From NCBI GenBank assembly GCA_947579605.1, contig OX388312.1:25691313-25755312 (forward strand): 64,000 nt of DNA, read 5' to 3'. Positions 12,313 to 24,100 of the stretch are shown piece after piece (positions within the stretch are counted from its first letter, which is position 1; every line of letters starts with the position of its first letter). Under the pieces are notes generated by a model. That model had not been told where the DNA came from. It did not search any database and was given only the letters and a program-made list of their open reading frames with translations. This DNA comes from Athripsodes cinereus (Eukaryota; Arthropoda; Insecta; Trichoptera; Leptoceridae). Both the position numbers and the translations under genes were made by a program.

Positions 12313-12499
12313 TGGATAAGATTGAAGTTTGTATTCACCTTAGAACAGAAGTCAGGCAGATTGCATTGGTTCATTTTGGGAGGCAATAATTGTTTACCTG
12401 GAGAAATAATACCTATCATTTATAGATATACCTGGAGAAGTATGTCTATAAATAATTGGAGTAGGTATGTGTGTATGTATGACACCGCTGGGTAGGCAC

Positions 12500-13425
12500 C
12501 AGTCGGCTAGATGAAGACGTTATTTGCATATCTGTCTCATGGGAAATAGAACCGAATGTTAAATGTTAATATAGAGGACGTTCAAATATAAACGGGATCT
12601 TACTATAAGATTTATTTTGAATTTGGACTTATTTGACATTGACATTGTAGATTTTTTTTTAGAAGTATCCAGCATGTGTTACTCATATCAGTTAAACCAA
12701 AACAATACTTACACACAGAGCTGTCATTGGCATGAATTCATCAAGTATTGGGAATTTCTTACAAAAAATAGTTCTGATTAACTACCATGACGAAAAAGCA
12801 TATATATATCGAACAGTATGCTGAAGATGCTACAATGAACGTAATGTTCTTCTTTTCTAACCTTCAATGGTTACTCGACACATTATGCTGTAGTACATCA
12901 GAAAAAAATGAATTTTTAAATTAAATTATCCAATATTTAGAGGAAACATACCGAAAATTGAAGTTTTAAATGGAGAAAGAAGAGATTAATATTTTTGAAT
13001 GGCAGAATTTGTACCTCGATTATCTTTAAAAGTTGATGTCATATAAAACTCGAGAAACACATAATATATAAAAAATGTAGATCCTGAAAACTATTCCACA
13101 AGTAAAAAACCGCGTAGGTAAATTTCAAGAAGTGTGCGGATAATTCCCGTTTATATTTCTATACTCCCCTTACTTCATAATAATATTATAGTCTGTTTTC
13201 ATACAATATATTGTAAATTTATGTCAGATGAGTTAGTTAGGGACTTACCTCTACTATTTAATTATTCATTAATTCTTATCAAGTCTGCCTGTTGTGCTTG
13301 AGAGATTGTTACCCATCTATATCATCAAACTTACATATACTAGGTATGTTAATATGGGTAAACGTATAAACCCCAGAGAAATATGTGAAGCTTATAACTT
13401 ATGAATTGGATTCTCAACATTATTA
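12500..13425. other. unique AT-rich DNA, nothing recognised
   Basis: No supported gene or repeat is seen. Confidence 0.45.
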
Positions 13426-13429
13426 TTGT

Positions 13430-13660
13430 GGGATGCTCCGTAGAGTCCCCGGCAAAAAAGCTCTCAATCTTTTCTGCAAGTTTTCAATTATACTGTAAAA
13501 GGCATGAAAAAATATGTAAGTTTTCCTTTTCGTGTCAATAAAAAATTGACGTTCGGGATGGTTGGTAAATTTCATCACTGAATTGAAGATGTTAATTTTC
13601 TTATTGCGTTCGTGACCTATCTTTTTATAGGGCAACAAGTCAGTCGGTGGATGGCGCTGG
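13430..13660. mobile_element. rearranged TAG-tail retroposon
   Basis: The left part reads in plus orientation (GGGATGCTCCGTAGAGTCCC, TGTAAAAGGCA). The right part (about 13535-13590) reads in minus orientation (CGGGATGGTTGGTAAATTTC, CACTGAATTGAAGATG). Two opposed halves imply an internal inversion or two insertions joined head to head. Confidence 0.55.
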
Positions 13661-13972
13661 TAGTAGCTGCCTGAAACCTCTGACGTCTCATTTTTCAAAA
13701 TTAAATATTATTATCTTATATTGCTCAAATTAACAAAATTTTAATACATTTTTTTTGTTTCAATAGTTTTATAAAGCTATATTTTTGGGTGTTATTATTT
13801 TTGAACTAGTTAAAAAATTCAAATTTAAAAATATGTGAATTACTTAGTGAATAATATTTGTGACAATTAATAATACCTTCAATTGGAACTCACATAAAAT
13901 TCTCGCATTTTTTGTCAAATTTGTGACAATCACAAGTGTTTTCAAAATTTTATAATAGTTCAATAAAAATAA

Positions 13973-14060
13973 TAGGCGCCCTTGGGACGGTCTAGGGACT
14001 GTTAAACGGCGTCAAAACAAAATCATCCATAATAATAATCATCATCATCATCATCATCAT
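13973..14060 (+). mobile_element. L2-like LINE 3' tail, (ATC)n end
   Basis: GGCGCC at 13975-13980 pairs with GGCGTC at 14008-14013 (one G-U). The tail runs AATAATAATC then (ATC)n. It is a sister of the 10170, 25487, 35034 and 43361 copies. Confidence 0.8.
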
Positions 14061-14160
14061 CTCTCTCTCTCTCTTTTTTTGGCATTGCACCCAATATATG
14101 AGTGATGCTGCCATTATCAATCTACATGTATTACAATCCAAATCAAAAGTTCTCCAACAA

Positions 14161-14506
14161 TCTAATATATAAAAGGAAGTCGTGTGTGTTACAACACTTA
14201 TAACTCAAGAATGGCTGTACCGATTTGAATGATCTCTAATTTGTTGGATTCTTCTCCGCCCGGAATAAACTATAGGCTATTAAAACATCTTACAAATTCA
14301 CGGGAAGAAAAAATATGAAGAAAATTATTTACGCCATACATTTTTAATTTCAAAAATAAAAACAATATGGAGAGTTATGCCGCTAATAGCGCCCCCACGT
14401 CGCCTGTTGCATTGTGCTAAAATAATCCGTAGGTTCTGCTATATTAAGAACCAAATTACTATAACTAATATGAACGAAATGTGTACTAATATTTGTTTAC
14501 TATAAT
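14161..14506 (+). mobile_element. Helitron-like 5' end, truncated
   Basis: After an A at 14160 the sequence starts TCTAATATATAAAAGGAAGTC and soon reads GGCTGTACCGATTTGAATGA. This is the same TC start and 'CGGCTGGACCGATTTTGATGA' block as the complete Helitron at 53560. No CTAG 3' end is found. The segment ATTATTTACGCCATACATTT at about 14322 recurs at about 15144 in the same orientation, so element DNA probably resumes after the insertion at 14504. Confidence 0.6.
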
Positions 14507-14927
14507 TCGGTAGTTACATGGCAATAGGTTGTATCTCACTAAAACATAATTTTACAGGAGAGCAAAAACAAAGTTTGCAAAAGAGATATTTCAGCCAAAT
14601 TTCGAGCATTATATATCAAAATGAAGGTAATTATTATTTCTACAAGATAGATGTAACATTCTCTTAATAATTTCTTCTACAAGATGTATGTAACATTCAC
14701 TAAATAATTTCTTGCAGTTTAAAAATATTTGAGTTTTTTTGCCATGTTGATGAAAACAATCTTTCTACATGTCAATAAGTTACGTCTTTTCTCTCTTTAT
14801 TCTGACTATAAAGAGACAGAGATCCTTTTGCCACATCAAATATTACACTATTTTGAGCATTTTATGGAACAAACATGAAAACGCAAAAAATGCGAGATAC
14901 AACCTATTGCCATGTAACTACCGAGTT
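14504..14927. mobile_element. DNA-transposon-like element with 31-bp TIRs
   Basis: TCGGTAGTTACATGGCAATA starts at 14507, and its exact reverse complement ends at 14924. The inverted repeat covers about 31 bp. The internal 360 bp has no coding capacity. It appears inserted within Helitron-related DNA. The target duplication is not certain. Confidence 0.75.
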
Positions 14928-15130
14928 AATCGACTAATATTTATGTATCGATAGATCTTCTGTCACATAAATGTGGACGTGCACAGATTATATTTGAAAT
15001 TGTATTTTATTTTTGCAGATGGAAAATTATTATTGAACCAAAAATTGTGCTATTAAAGATGAAAATAAGAATGTGTTCGTGTAGGTAGTTCTGATGCAAG
15101 ATTGTGTAGTGAAATTTGCAGACAGAGAAG

Positions 15131-15195
15131 AAAAATTACGAAGAAAATTATTTACGCCATACATTTTTAATTTCAATAAAAAATGCAATATGGAG
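15131..15195 (+). repeat. direct repeat of 14313-14376 (Helitron-related)
   Basis: AATTATTTACGCCATACATTT.TTAATTTCAA...CAATATGGAGA matches the segment about 820 bp upstream. It is either the far side of a split Helitron or a second copy. Confidence 0.6.
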
Positions 15196-15316
15196 AATTA
15201 TACAAAATCAACTGAAGTTTTTTTTATAGATTGGCCTATTTATATGATAATTTTTCTATACATTCTCAAATTAGAATCGTTATCCATACAATTTAACATC
15301 TTTAGTTCTGATATTT

Positions 15317-15573
15317 CTACTACTACTACTACTATACCATCACGGCATATCCCACAAATGGGGTAGCCAGCAGACCAGCTGCATGTAAGAAACATGCAAA
15401 CTGTCCTCTTCGTGCCAATATAAAATCAAGACATTCAGGATGGGTGGCAAACCTCATCGCTGAATTTAAGATGTAAAATGTCTTAATTTTTTCGAACACC
15501 TGCCTTTTACAGGACACTCGAAAACTCACGCAGAAGAGTGGGAGACCAATTCTTTACCGGGTGCTCCACGGGG
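15317..15573 (-). mobile_element. TAG-tail retroposon, full length, 8-bp TSD
   Basis: A complete minus-strand copy whose (TAG)n tail lies at 15317-15335 and whose start GTGGAGCACCCGGTAAAG lies at the right edge. GATATTTC is repeated at 15310-15317 and 15573-15580. The short, non-fixed duplication length (8 here, 11 at 27539) and the simple-repeat tail indicate LINE-driven retroposition. Confidence 0.88.
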
Positions 15574-15727
15574 ATATTTCAATTTTTAAAAAATCATGGA
15601 AAGAATTTTTATAAATTTTAAATGAATAGGTAAAATCTACCTGAAAAAAAAATTAGTACCTACATAATTATATTACTTACTGCAGATAATTTATAAACAA
15701 ATCTGAGTTAAGTATAATTGTTCATGT

Positions 15728-15959
15728 CGGCCGGTGTGGCGCGGAGCTCTTTCCTTTGAGTCACGAGGTCCCGGGTTCGATTCCCGGACAGGGCAAAGTT
15801 AAGAATGACCTTTTTCAAATTGTCCTGGGTCTGGGTGTTACATATATATGTATATAGTGCATTGTATATGTGTGTATCGTCGCGTTAGTACCCATAATCA
15901 AGATTCATCTAAGTTTGGGACTAGCTCGATGTGTGTGAATTGTCTATGTAAAAAAAAAA
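15728..15959 (+). mobile_element. SINE-A (tRNA-headed), near full length
   Basis: The head CCGGTGTGGCGCGGAG...GGTCCCGGGTTCGATTCCCG is a tRNA-like A/B-box region. The body contains AAGAATGACCTTTTTCAAAT and TGGGTCTGGGTGTTACAT, then TTTGGGACTAG...GTGAATTGTC and an A-run. It is directly followed by the fold-back element at 15964. Confidence 0.9.
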
Positions 15960-15963
15960 TAAT

Positions 15964-16324
15964 GTAACTTTCGCATTTTAGCGGCCCCACCTGTTGTCGA
16001 GTACTTTTTTTCCATAGAAAAGGTAATATTTTTGAAACTTGAGGAAATTGTTGCCATATGTAGAATTATTTTAATTTGCCGGCAAAAAAATCCACCTCGA
16101 AAATTAATTTCCTAAAATTCCGTACATATTACTCGACAGCGGGTGGGGCCGCTCAAGTTTCATAGTTGCGAATTTTTTTTCCTATAAAAGAATTTTCCAA
16201 AAATTTGGTGACCAAAAAATAATTCACCATATGGCAACAATTTCCTCAAGTTTCGAAAATATTACTTTTTCTATTGAAAAAAGTACTCGACAACGGGTGG
16301 GGCCGCTAAACTGCGTAAGTTCCA
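15964..16324. mobile_element. fold-back element with about 95-bp inverted arms
   Basis: Left arm 15964-16060 and right arm 16228-16324 are inverted copies over about 95 bp (key words AGCGGCCCCACC, TGTCGAGTACTTTTT and GAGGAAATTGTTGCCATATG). A third, partial arm copy in right-arm orientation lies at 16127-16157 (CTCGACAGCGGGTGGGGCCGC). It is non-coding, probably a DNA-transposon MITE or Foldback type. The TSD is not resolved. Confidence 0.85.
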
Positions 16325-16419
16325 AATGAATTATATTTTTTTACACTATACCTTCGATGACACACTTTGACAATTACGGGAGTTTGTAAAGAGATTAATA
16401 ATATTAATCATTTATTAAG

Positions 16420-16481
16420 TCAGTGGGAGAGGGCAGAAGATAGGGCAGGTGTCGAACATGTGTTGAACATGTGTTGAAAGG
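16420..16481 (+). pseudogene. LINE C-terminal trace before the ATC array
   Basis: The plus frame reads WERAEDRAG, like the QAEDRARWRS region of the LINE at 24787. It suggests that the trinucleotide array grew from the simple-repeat tail of a LINE. The evidence is only about a dozen residues. Confidence 0.35.
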
Positions 16482-17433
<952 letters not shown>

Positions 17434-17820
17434 TGAAAACTTTATAAAAAAGTGTGGTAGAATTGTTCTTTGCCTTGCACTACCCAAACGGACCAAACAT
17501 ATGTATTGAACTCAATTGTATTGTCAATATTCTCTTTTAAAAGCATTCTGTTTGCAAATCTACTTGCTCATTTTTACAAATTGAACACTGGTCTTGGGAC
17601 AATATATAAAGTTATTGAATGACAGGAAAACATGAGCAGTGATAATCAACAATATAATAATACAGTAATATATCAATCAACAATACTTGTTGACACATCT
17701 ACGCCATTGCCAATCTTTTATTGGAAAAAAGATAATTAGTAATTCAAATGATATCAGAATTTGGTACTAGCCCTTTTCTTTAAAAAAAATTACTATTCTT
17801 ATACAAATAAATAAATACAT
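17434..17820. other. unique DNA, nothing recognised
   Basis: No gene or repeat is supported. Confidence 0.45.
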
Positions 17821-17922
17821 TTTTTTTTTCACGGCCTGGGCCTTTTACATATAAATATTAACATAATTATAATAATGAACACAAACAGTATTGACACACA
17901 CAACACATAAAATGGACTAAAA
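17821..17922 (-). mobile_element. LINE 3'-tail-like segment (TCACGGCCT type)
   Basis: A T-run is followed by CACGGCCTGGGCCTTTTACAT and TAAATATTAA.CATAAT. The same words follow a T-run at 25390-25440, which suggests a short shared minus-strand 3' end. Confidence 0.45.
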
Positions 17923-18066
17923 TGGGTTAGTTGGAAGACATCGCATTTTAGCGATAAACTCGCCCTCTGTACATTGAATTTATAATTGTTATTTTTATGC
18001 CACTATTTCATTATGTAATATTGTAACCAATGTACAGTGAAGTATAAAAATAAATAAATAAATAAA
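17923..18066 (+). mobile_element. GGTTAG-type LINE 3' tail
   Basis: GGGTTAGTTGGAAGACATCG...GATAAACTCGCCC, with TGTACATTG and CAATGTACA as an inverted pair, then (AAAT)n. It is nearly identical to 41684. Confidence 0.8.
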
Positions 18067-19063
18067 ATAAAACAAGAACCACAAATGAATAAAAATTTAA
18101 ACAGGTACATTGGGAAAACGAACGGATTTTTTTTTTTTTTAGATTTTATATGTCAACTTGATAATAACTTTTACATAGTCAGCATGAAATATTCTTAACA
18201 AAACAAATGAGATGTCAAAAAATACAAGTAATTTTAATAGATGTCAAAAATTAAAAGTAAAAAGTCAAAGGTATGTAATATTATTAGACCAACTGAGGAA
18301 TGTCAGTCAATAAAGAAAAGTTAAGAACGAGATATAAAATAATTTAAAGTGGTCGATATGTTGAAATGTTAAAAGGTTAAATTATATAATAAGCTATTTA
18401 GTGTCAATTCATAAGGGTAAAAACAATAAACCGAACAAAGATATAAAACATCGCGGAATTCTGATATTGAAAATTCAATGAAAAATCCATAGACAAACAA
18501 CAAACCACAACTGCCCAATGTCAATTTATACACTTAAATATAAATATATTGTGTGTACCTGAAAATTTCAATTGTAAACATGGTTGGTGACTTGGATATA
18601 TTAAAAAAATTGTTTTCAAATAAATAAGTGGGATATAACCCAGCACGACAATTATTGGAAAATTTGGAGTGTAATAGAAAGTCGTGTTATTTTACGTTGT
18701 GTAAATAACTATAACAAAAACACTTGAAACTTTTTCAAAAAACTCTGAAACACACAATATGCTTCGTGACAAACACATAACTGCTTTTCAAAACTGCCTA
18801 ACAGGTGTAATAATGGAGCTATAAAAAATAAACTTTGCGAATAAATGGATAGAAATAATAATATTAATAGTAAATGTATGTACCTAATACGAATTTCACT
18901 GTGTTCCTAATAATTGGAAATAACGAAATTGTATAAAAGTTTTTTTAATCCTCGTTAGAATCGATATGTTTATAGAGACCATATTTTGTTAAAGAAATCG
19001 TATTTAATACGAAAACAAATTCAAAAAATTCTATTCAAAATTGTATAAATCGTAATTAAATTT
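18067..19063. other. unique AT-rich DNA, nothing recognised
   Basis: No supported gene or repeat is seen. Confidence 0.45.
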
Positions 19064-19268
19064 GGGTGCAAACACAAAGAAAGCAGGTTACCTGCTTTCC
19101 GATGCCTGCGTCTACCGGCGCCGATTGGACCAATAGAATGGTTACATGCATTTCAATAAACACGCAGACGCACATAGTAGAAGCATGAACGCCGATCGGC
19201 GATTTACTTTGCCGGCGCCAACCGGTACCGATCGGCGCAGGTAACCTGCTTTCTTTGTGTTTGCTCCC
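19064..19268. mobile_element. GC-rich MITE with about 31-bp TIRs
   Basis: The ends GGGTGCAAACACAAAGAAAG and CTTTCTTTGTGTTTGCTCCC are inverted copies. Complementarity continues through CAGGTTACCTG, with one mismatch in the first 31 bp. The 205-bp element holds several GGCGCC/CGATCGG words and is far more GC-rich than its surroundings. It is non-coding. A TTAA lies next to the right end only, so the superfamily is open. Confidence 0.85.
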
Positions 19269-19914
19269 TTAATCGCGTGTTGCACTATCGTTCACTTTGG
19301 CAAAATAGCTTTTCGACCATTAGATTCAATATGCAACATGAACTATTAAAAATTATAAATTTAAAAATATCTATTTTGTAAATAGTTGTCAAGACAAACA
19401 AAATTTGACTTAAATCCGAGAAGAAATATTGAATTCTAAAATAAATAACTGATTAATAAAATATACAAAAAAACGGAAGTAAGGTACAAAGGCATACTTT
19501 ATTGCCAAATGACAATAACTGTCAATCAATCTAAGTTTTGATGTTTTGTTTATTATATAAAGATATTCTATACATGTTTTTATAAAACAAATTTTATACG
19601 TGGTAGGAACATTGATCGCGTTTAACAAGAGGTCGTTGTTATTTGTTGGTTAACGATTTACAATCAATATTAATTGTTTATTGAACGAAGGAAATAGGTT
19701 TCGTGTCGATAAACTTCAAGTGTTAAGTGTCGTTTATATTTTTATCACATAAAACACACAACTTACATGTATCAGGTACCTTGGTTGATTTTGCGAGCGT
19801 TATTATTCTTAGAACTAACATATTTTTCAGGTCACCTCAAGTTGATGTTTATTCCACCATTTTTTATCCTATTCAGTATAACATACCTACTAATTTATTT
19901 ATTGTTCTTCCATG
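19269..19914. other. unique AT-rich DNA, nothing recognised
   Basis: No gene. Small frames lack any recognisable feature. Confidence 0.45.
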
Positions 19915-20100
19915 AAGCCTCTGACATAGAATATTATGTCTAGCACTCTTTCTGTAAAAGACTTGTAGTAAAATATCACGTTTTTTGATATTCATTGAAC
20001 AACTTGAACTCAATGATGAGGTGAACCATCCATTCTGAATGTCTTATTCATATTTTTTGGCACAGAGAGGATAATCTATGTCAAAACCATTCAGAGATCT
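19915..20100 (+). mobile_element. TAG-tail retroposon, heavily decayed
   Basis: CTTTCTGTAAAAGACTTGTAG, CAATGATGAGGTGAACCATCC, TCTGAATGTCTTAT and GGCACAGAGAGGA follow the family order. Confidence 0.55.
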
Positions 20101-20257
20101 CGATCTGAGAATCATATTTACACAATGTGACAAAAATTTAACGAAATCCATTCGGAAGAACTGTTTGTGTTTTTTTTCCATAAATTATTATGAAATTATA
20201 CAAAATACACGTTAACTTAATCAATAACCGTTCGAAAGAAGTGAGAAATATATCGTC

Positions 20258-20436
20258 GAGTTCGTCGGTAGCCTGGAGGCAGAGTCTCGGCCTCCGGAAC
20301 AAGGGGTCCGTGGTTCGATCCCAGGTGCCGGCAAATTCCCCTTTCACAGCACAAGCTTTTAGCTTAGTGTGAAAGGTGTATAAGGTTGTATTTGGGTTTA
20401 TAACCAAACCCAGATATATCTTTTTTTTTAAAAAAT
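20258..20436 (+). mobile_element. SINE-B (tRNA-headed), full length
   Basis: GAGTTCGTCGGTAGCCTGGA...CTCGGCCTC...GGTTCGATCCCAGG is a tRNA-like head. The body CCCTTTCACAGCACAAGC...GTGTATAAGGTTGTATTTG ends in ACCCAGATATATC and T/A runs. The open frames on both strands are SINE shadows. Confidence 0.92.
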
Positions 20437-20577
20437 ATCACAACAATTACGAATTGGCATTAGAGCGGCTTAAGTGATCACTTTCGGTGTCCATGGATAA
20501 CGTTCACCAAATCCATCGTTCTAACTTTCACGATATAAGGTTCACCAATCGTGACACTTTAAAGGTTGTGTATCAAG

Positions 20578-20736
20578 GTTACCGGCAAGAGACCAAGAGG
20601 AAGGCCAAAGCGCAGATGGCATGAAGTACTGAGACAAGACATGAGGAGCTGTGATGTTTCCCATGAGGATGCGTTCGACAGAACCAAGTGGCGTAACCAA
20701 ACAAGAAAAGCAGACCCCACCACCATGTGGGAATAA
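20578..20736 (+). pseudogene. LINE ORF2 C-terminal fragment (GKRPRGRPKRRW type)
   Basis: Open for 52 codons: GKRPRGRPKRRWHEVLRQDM then DRTKWRNQTRKADPTTMWE and stop. The basic GRPKRRW patch followed by D-R-x-x-W is typical of the extreme C-terminus of insect RTE-like LINE ORF2. The 5' part is absent and a (GAAGAA) stretch follows. It is a dead 5'-truncated copy. The shadow frames on minus are not genes. Confidence 0.75.
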
Positions 20737-20861
20737 TAGTTGCCCAAGGAGAAGAAGAAGAATCGTGAAACTTTAAACGCAAACCATAGAAGCAACCATT
20801 TTTCAGATCTTTATAATATTTCAGTGGACGAGTATGTACATATATTTAGTAAGTTTGTTTG

Positions 20862-21484
20862 CGAGGGATGGAAGATGTGACAAGGATATCGAAAGAAGAA
20901 AAATAGCCGGTGCTAGGATTAACGGTGCACTTCGACCCATTGTCAGCAATGACAATGTGTCGAACATGGCAAAATTGCTAGTGCACAATACCATCGTGGT
21001 ACCGACACTTATGTATGCAAGCGAAACGTGATGGTTGAAGAAGGATGAAAGTGGAATAAATGCTGTAGAGATGAGATTGCTGAGAAGGATGGTTGGTAAA
21101 ACGTTGGGTGACAGAGTGAGGAATGATGATATTAGAAGAATGAGTGGATGCAAGAGGAGTATTGTGGATAGAATGCGTGTAAATAAATTGAGATGGTTTG
21201 GTCATGTGGAACGAATGGAAGAGAAAAGAATGACAAAAAGGATAAATATACTTGGCTGAAATTAGGGGTGTGAGGAAGCGCGGGCGTCCTAGAACTACAT
21301 GGCTTGAACATGTAGATCAAATTCTCAAGGACGGCCGTGTTTTGAGTAAAAGAAACCGATTTGCGTGCATGAGAAATTGTATGACTGGAGGAAGCGAAAG
21401 AAGTATGTAAGGACAGATCTAATTGGCGTTCCGTTCTCTCTGCCTACCCCACTTGGGATACGGCGCGAGGCAATAGATAGATAG
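20862..21484 (+). pseudogene. LINE ORF2 C-terminal half with stop and frameshifts (LRWFGHVERM type)
   Basis: The reading frame shows IAGARINGALRP, then PTLMYASET, a TGA at 21029-21031, then W.KKDESGINAVEMRLLRR, LRWFGHVERMEE and, after a +1 shift near 21258, RKRGRPRTTWLEHVDQIL and RFACMRNCMT. The last part is shifted again before a WRSVLSAYP-like end. The element ends in (GATA)n. This is the region after the reverse transcriptase core in a widespread insect LINE group. The remnant of 27820-28230 (-), 45395-45755 (-) and 58931-59265 (-) belongs to the same family. Confidence 0.85.
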
Positions 21485-21489
21485 ATATT

Positions 21490-22177
21490 TCAGATATATT
21501 ATATGATCTCTAGTATACAATAGTTATTAAAAACTTTTTAGTTCAAATATATACCTTTATACAAAAGCGGCTGTGGTTTATCTGAATTCTTACACAGTGA
21601 TATTTAATAACAAAATGTTATTCATAATAAATTCCAAAGGAAATTTAATAAACATGTTTGCTTATATAACAATATAATTAGCATGGTAATATCAAAACAT
21701 AACTTCAAACATACCTTTGTTAATTAGTAAACTAAAAGCTTGAAATGTATTCGGGACATAACTCTAGTTTGGCATTCAATGAAATCTGGTTAGAATATTA
21801 TTACCTACATACGCGTACATACCTTCGTAATTAAAACTAAATATTTATATCTAACAAGCTACCTAGTTAATAAATTCAGTTGGTCGTTTTAGATTGAAAT
21901 GTAAGATTATATCTTTGGTTATAATGAAGGAAAAAATGAATTACACGTGAATCAGCAAACGGGACCATAATAAAACAACATTAATCTAAAAATCTAAAAT
22001 ATAAATATACCAATCCAAAAAGAACATTCATGTAAAATGTCCTGTATTTTTAAATATAAATCTCAAAAATATCAAAACTCCTAAAAAACGAGAAATGGTG
22101 AACGAAAAACACAGTGAGTTAAATTTGGTTATCAAAGATAGGTCGTGTAAAGAAGTCCATGGTTGGATTTAAGATAT
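21490..22177. other. unique AT-rich DNA, nothing recognised
   Basis: No supported gene or repeat is seen. Confidence 0.45.
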
Positions 22178-22357
22178 TAATTATGTAATTTGAAACAAGT
22201 GTTTCTTTCAACTATAGATTATTGATTCCGAGAGAGACGTCTTTCGAATCTCTGATAAGTCGAAAGACGTCTCTCTCGGAATCAATAATCTATAGTAGAA
22301 AGAAACACTTGTTTCAAATTACATAATTATGGAATTCTACTACATGTGCACCGACAC
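22178..22357 (+). mobile_element. hairpin element D, copy 1 (152-bp palindrome + GGAATTC tail)
   Basis: Positions 22178-22329 form a nearly perfect palindrome. Each arm is about 70 bp with one mismatch and there is a 12-nt centre (ATCTCTGATAAG). The arms include GAGAGAGACGTCTTTCGA. A non-palindromic tail ATGGAATTCTACTACATGTG...ACCGACAC follows. Five diverged relatives occur at 35918, 37469, 44727, 46676 (-) and 54342. Confidence 0.88.
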
Positions 22358-23179
22358 AATTAATATATCTTTTGGGTAAACTCATGACGTACCTTATTTT
22401 TCACTTAACCAGAACGTCTTTCTTTCACAATCCACTGTTCTTATTAGAACTTTCTGAAAACGTTGTGGGGAGAGGGGACTCAATTGGTGGGTAGAAACTC
22501 TGAGCTTAGTTTCTGTCATGTGCTTCGGGAAAGAAAGTTCGAAAGCGATATTGGATTGGATAGTATTTTCTATTCTATTCTATTCTTCTCAAGGCCATCC
22601 ACTCGTTTGCGAGTGATTTAGCATGGATAGTATTTTGATAAGAGTAATTCAAAATATTTCCAGGAATGAATGAGGGTAATTTTAATTATATAAACCTAAA
22701 AATAATTACTCACAATTACTGCGAAAAACAAAAAGGGATAGCACGACACACTCCAGATACTCACACGATTCCACGTAGGCACGTTTGTATTAATCAACAG
22801 TAATATCTGAAACTTTCCATCCCACTGAAGTTATATACTGTAATAGATTATGTAAAATTAATTTTAATTATGTAAAAACAACACTCGTAACTTATTATAC
22901 CTACCCAGGATTGTTAATTATATTAAATAATTAGAATATTAATGAAGAATTATCTCGGTTTGGGATGATACCTAATCAATGAAAGTTTTGAAATAATAAT
23001 TACACCTATTAATTAATTCAATTTTTCAACTGCTTTGTGAAAAACATGGTTTGTACGAATTAAAGAAAAAAAATCATGATTGAGTTAAGTGATTTTTTAA
23101 ATAATGATTTTATGTAGAGAATCCACTGGTAACCCTTTTATTTGTGGCACGGAAATTGGGCATAATAAAAATAACGATT
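22358..23179. other. unique DNA with a small TATTC repeat
   Basis: (TATTC)n lies near 22566-22590. No gene is supported. Confidence 0.45.
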
Positions 23180-23302
23180 TCGGTGTTCGATCCCAGGTGC
23201 CGGCAAACTCTCCTTTCACGACACAAGCTTTTAGATTACTGTGAAAAGTGTATAAGGTTGTATTTGGGTTTAAAATAAACACACAGATACATCTTTAAAA
23301 AA
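23180..23302 (+). mobile_element. SINE-B, 5'-truncated
   Basis: The copy starts within the B-box (GGTGTTCGATCCCAGGTGCC) and continues through CTCCTTTCACGACACAAGC and GGTTGTATTTGGGTTTA. The A-box end is missing. Confidence 0.8.
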
Positions 23303-23550
23303 TTAATAATAATGATGAAAACTGCACTAAGTATAAGTACATACAGTATCGAATAATAATAAGCATAAGTACAAACAAATTAATGGGAGTTTATCTTTGT
23401 TCAATCGGGAGTTAATCTTTATGGAACTGGTTATAAATAGTATAAATGAAGTACATATTATGATAGAAAAGGAATCACATAGAATTTTCACTTTATTCGG
23501 CATAAAGTAGGAATAAGTATATCTCGAGGGAATATGTAGATAGATATTTA

Positions 23551-23790
23551 TTATTATTATTATTATTATTCTCTTTAAATTTCCTTTGCACATCATTACA
23601 GCTTTAGGCCAATGTGATGTGCAAAGAGTTTTTGTATATTTTTTATAATATTATTTTTTTTTTTTATTATTATTATTTTTTGTTATATTAATAGTATATA
23701 TTATATAATAATAAAAATATTATTAATATTTTAATATTATAATATTATTTTATAATATTTTATAAAAAATACAAATATATTTTATAATAT
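23551..23790. repeat. (TTA)n and AT low-complexity block
   Basis: A (TTA)n run is followed by CTTTGCACATCATTACAGC, a word also found in LINE-tail-like segments at 35640 and 45850. About 150 bp of nearly pure A/T with self-complementary ATAATATTAT words follows. It is probably a minus-strand LINE tail plus low-complexity DNA. Confidence 0.6.
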
Positions 23791-24100
23791 CGCTTGCTCT
23801 GTTAGCGCCTTTGTAGCGTGCCGTTGACAGATTGTCAATCATTATTATTAGGTAGGAAAAGGCACGTACAAAGTAGCAGCGGCGGATTCTCCTTCGGAAA
23901 GTTGATGATGAGCAATTCCTATAACTATAAAATTTTTTGTTTTATTTTATTTTTGCGTTATTTTTTTTTGTTATTATAATCTATTTTTATGTATTTAACA
24001 CCACAATAATAATGATAGGTACACAAAATTCAAACAATCATCTACTACATAATAATAAACCATAAGCATTGCTCCAATCAGAATTTCTCCTGGTATACTG

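Noticed and set aside
19060..19272. piggyBac assignment of the GC-rich MITE from TTAA
   Set aside because: TTAA touches the right end only. At the left it lies several bases away from the terminus.
20258..20436. tRNA genes in the SINE heads (also 15728, 29447, 63640)
   Set aside because: A- and B-box-like words are present, but no complete cloverleaf or 3' acceptor pairing is visible, and they are repeated with SINE bodies.
22178..22357. Hammerhead-like string CTGATAAGTCGAAAGACGTC in element D (minus strand at other copies)
   Set aside because: Position 8 of the core is A instead of the catalytic G, stem II would be one base pair, and other D copies read CTAAC or CTCAT. The string comes from the palindromic arms.
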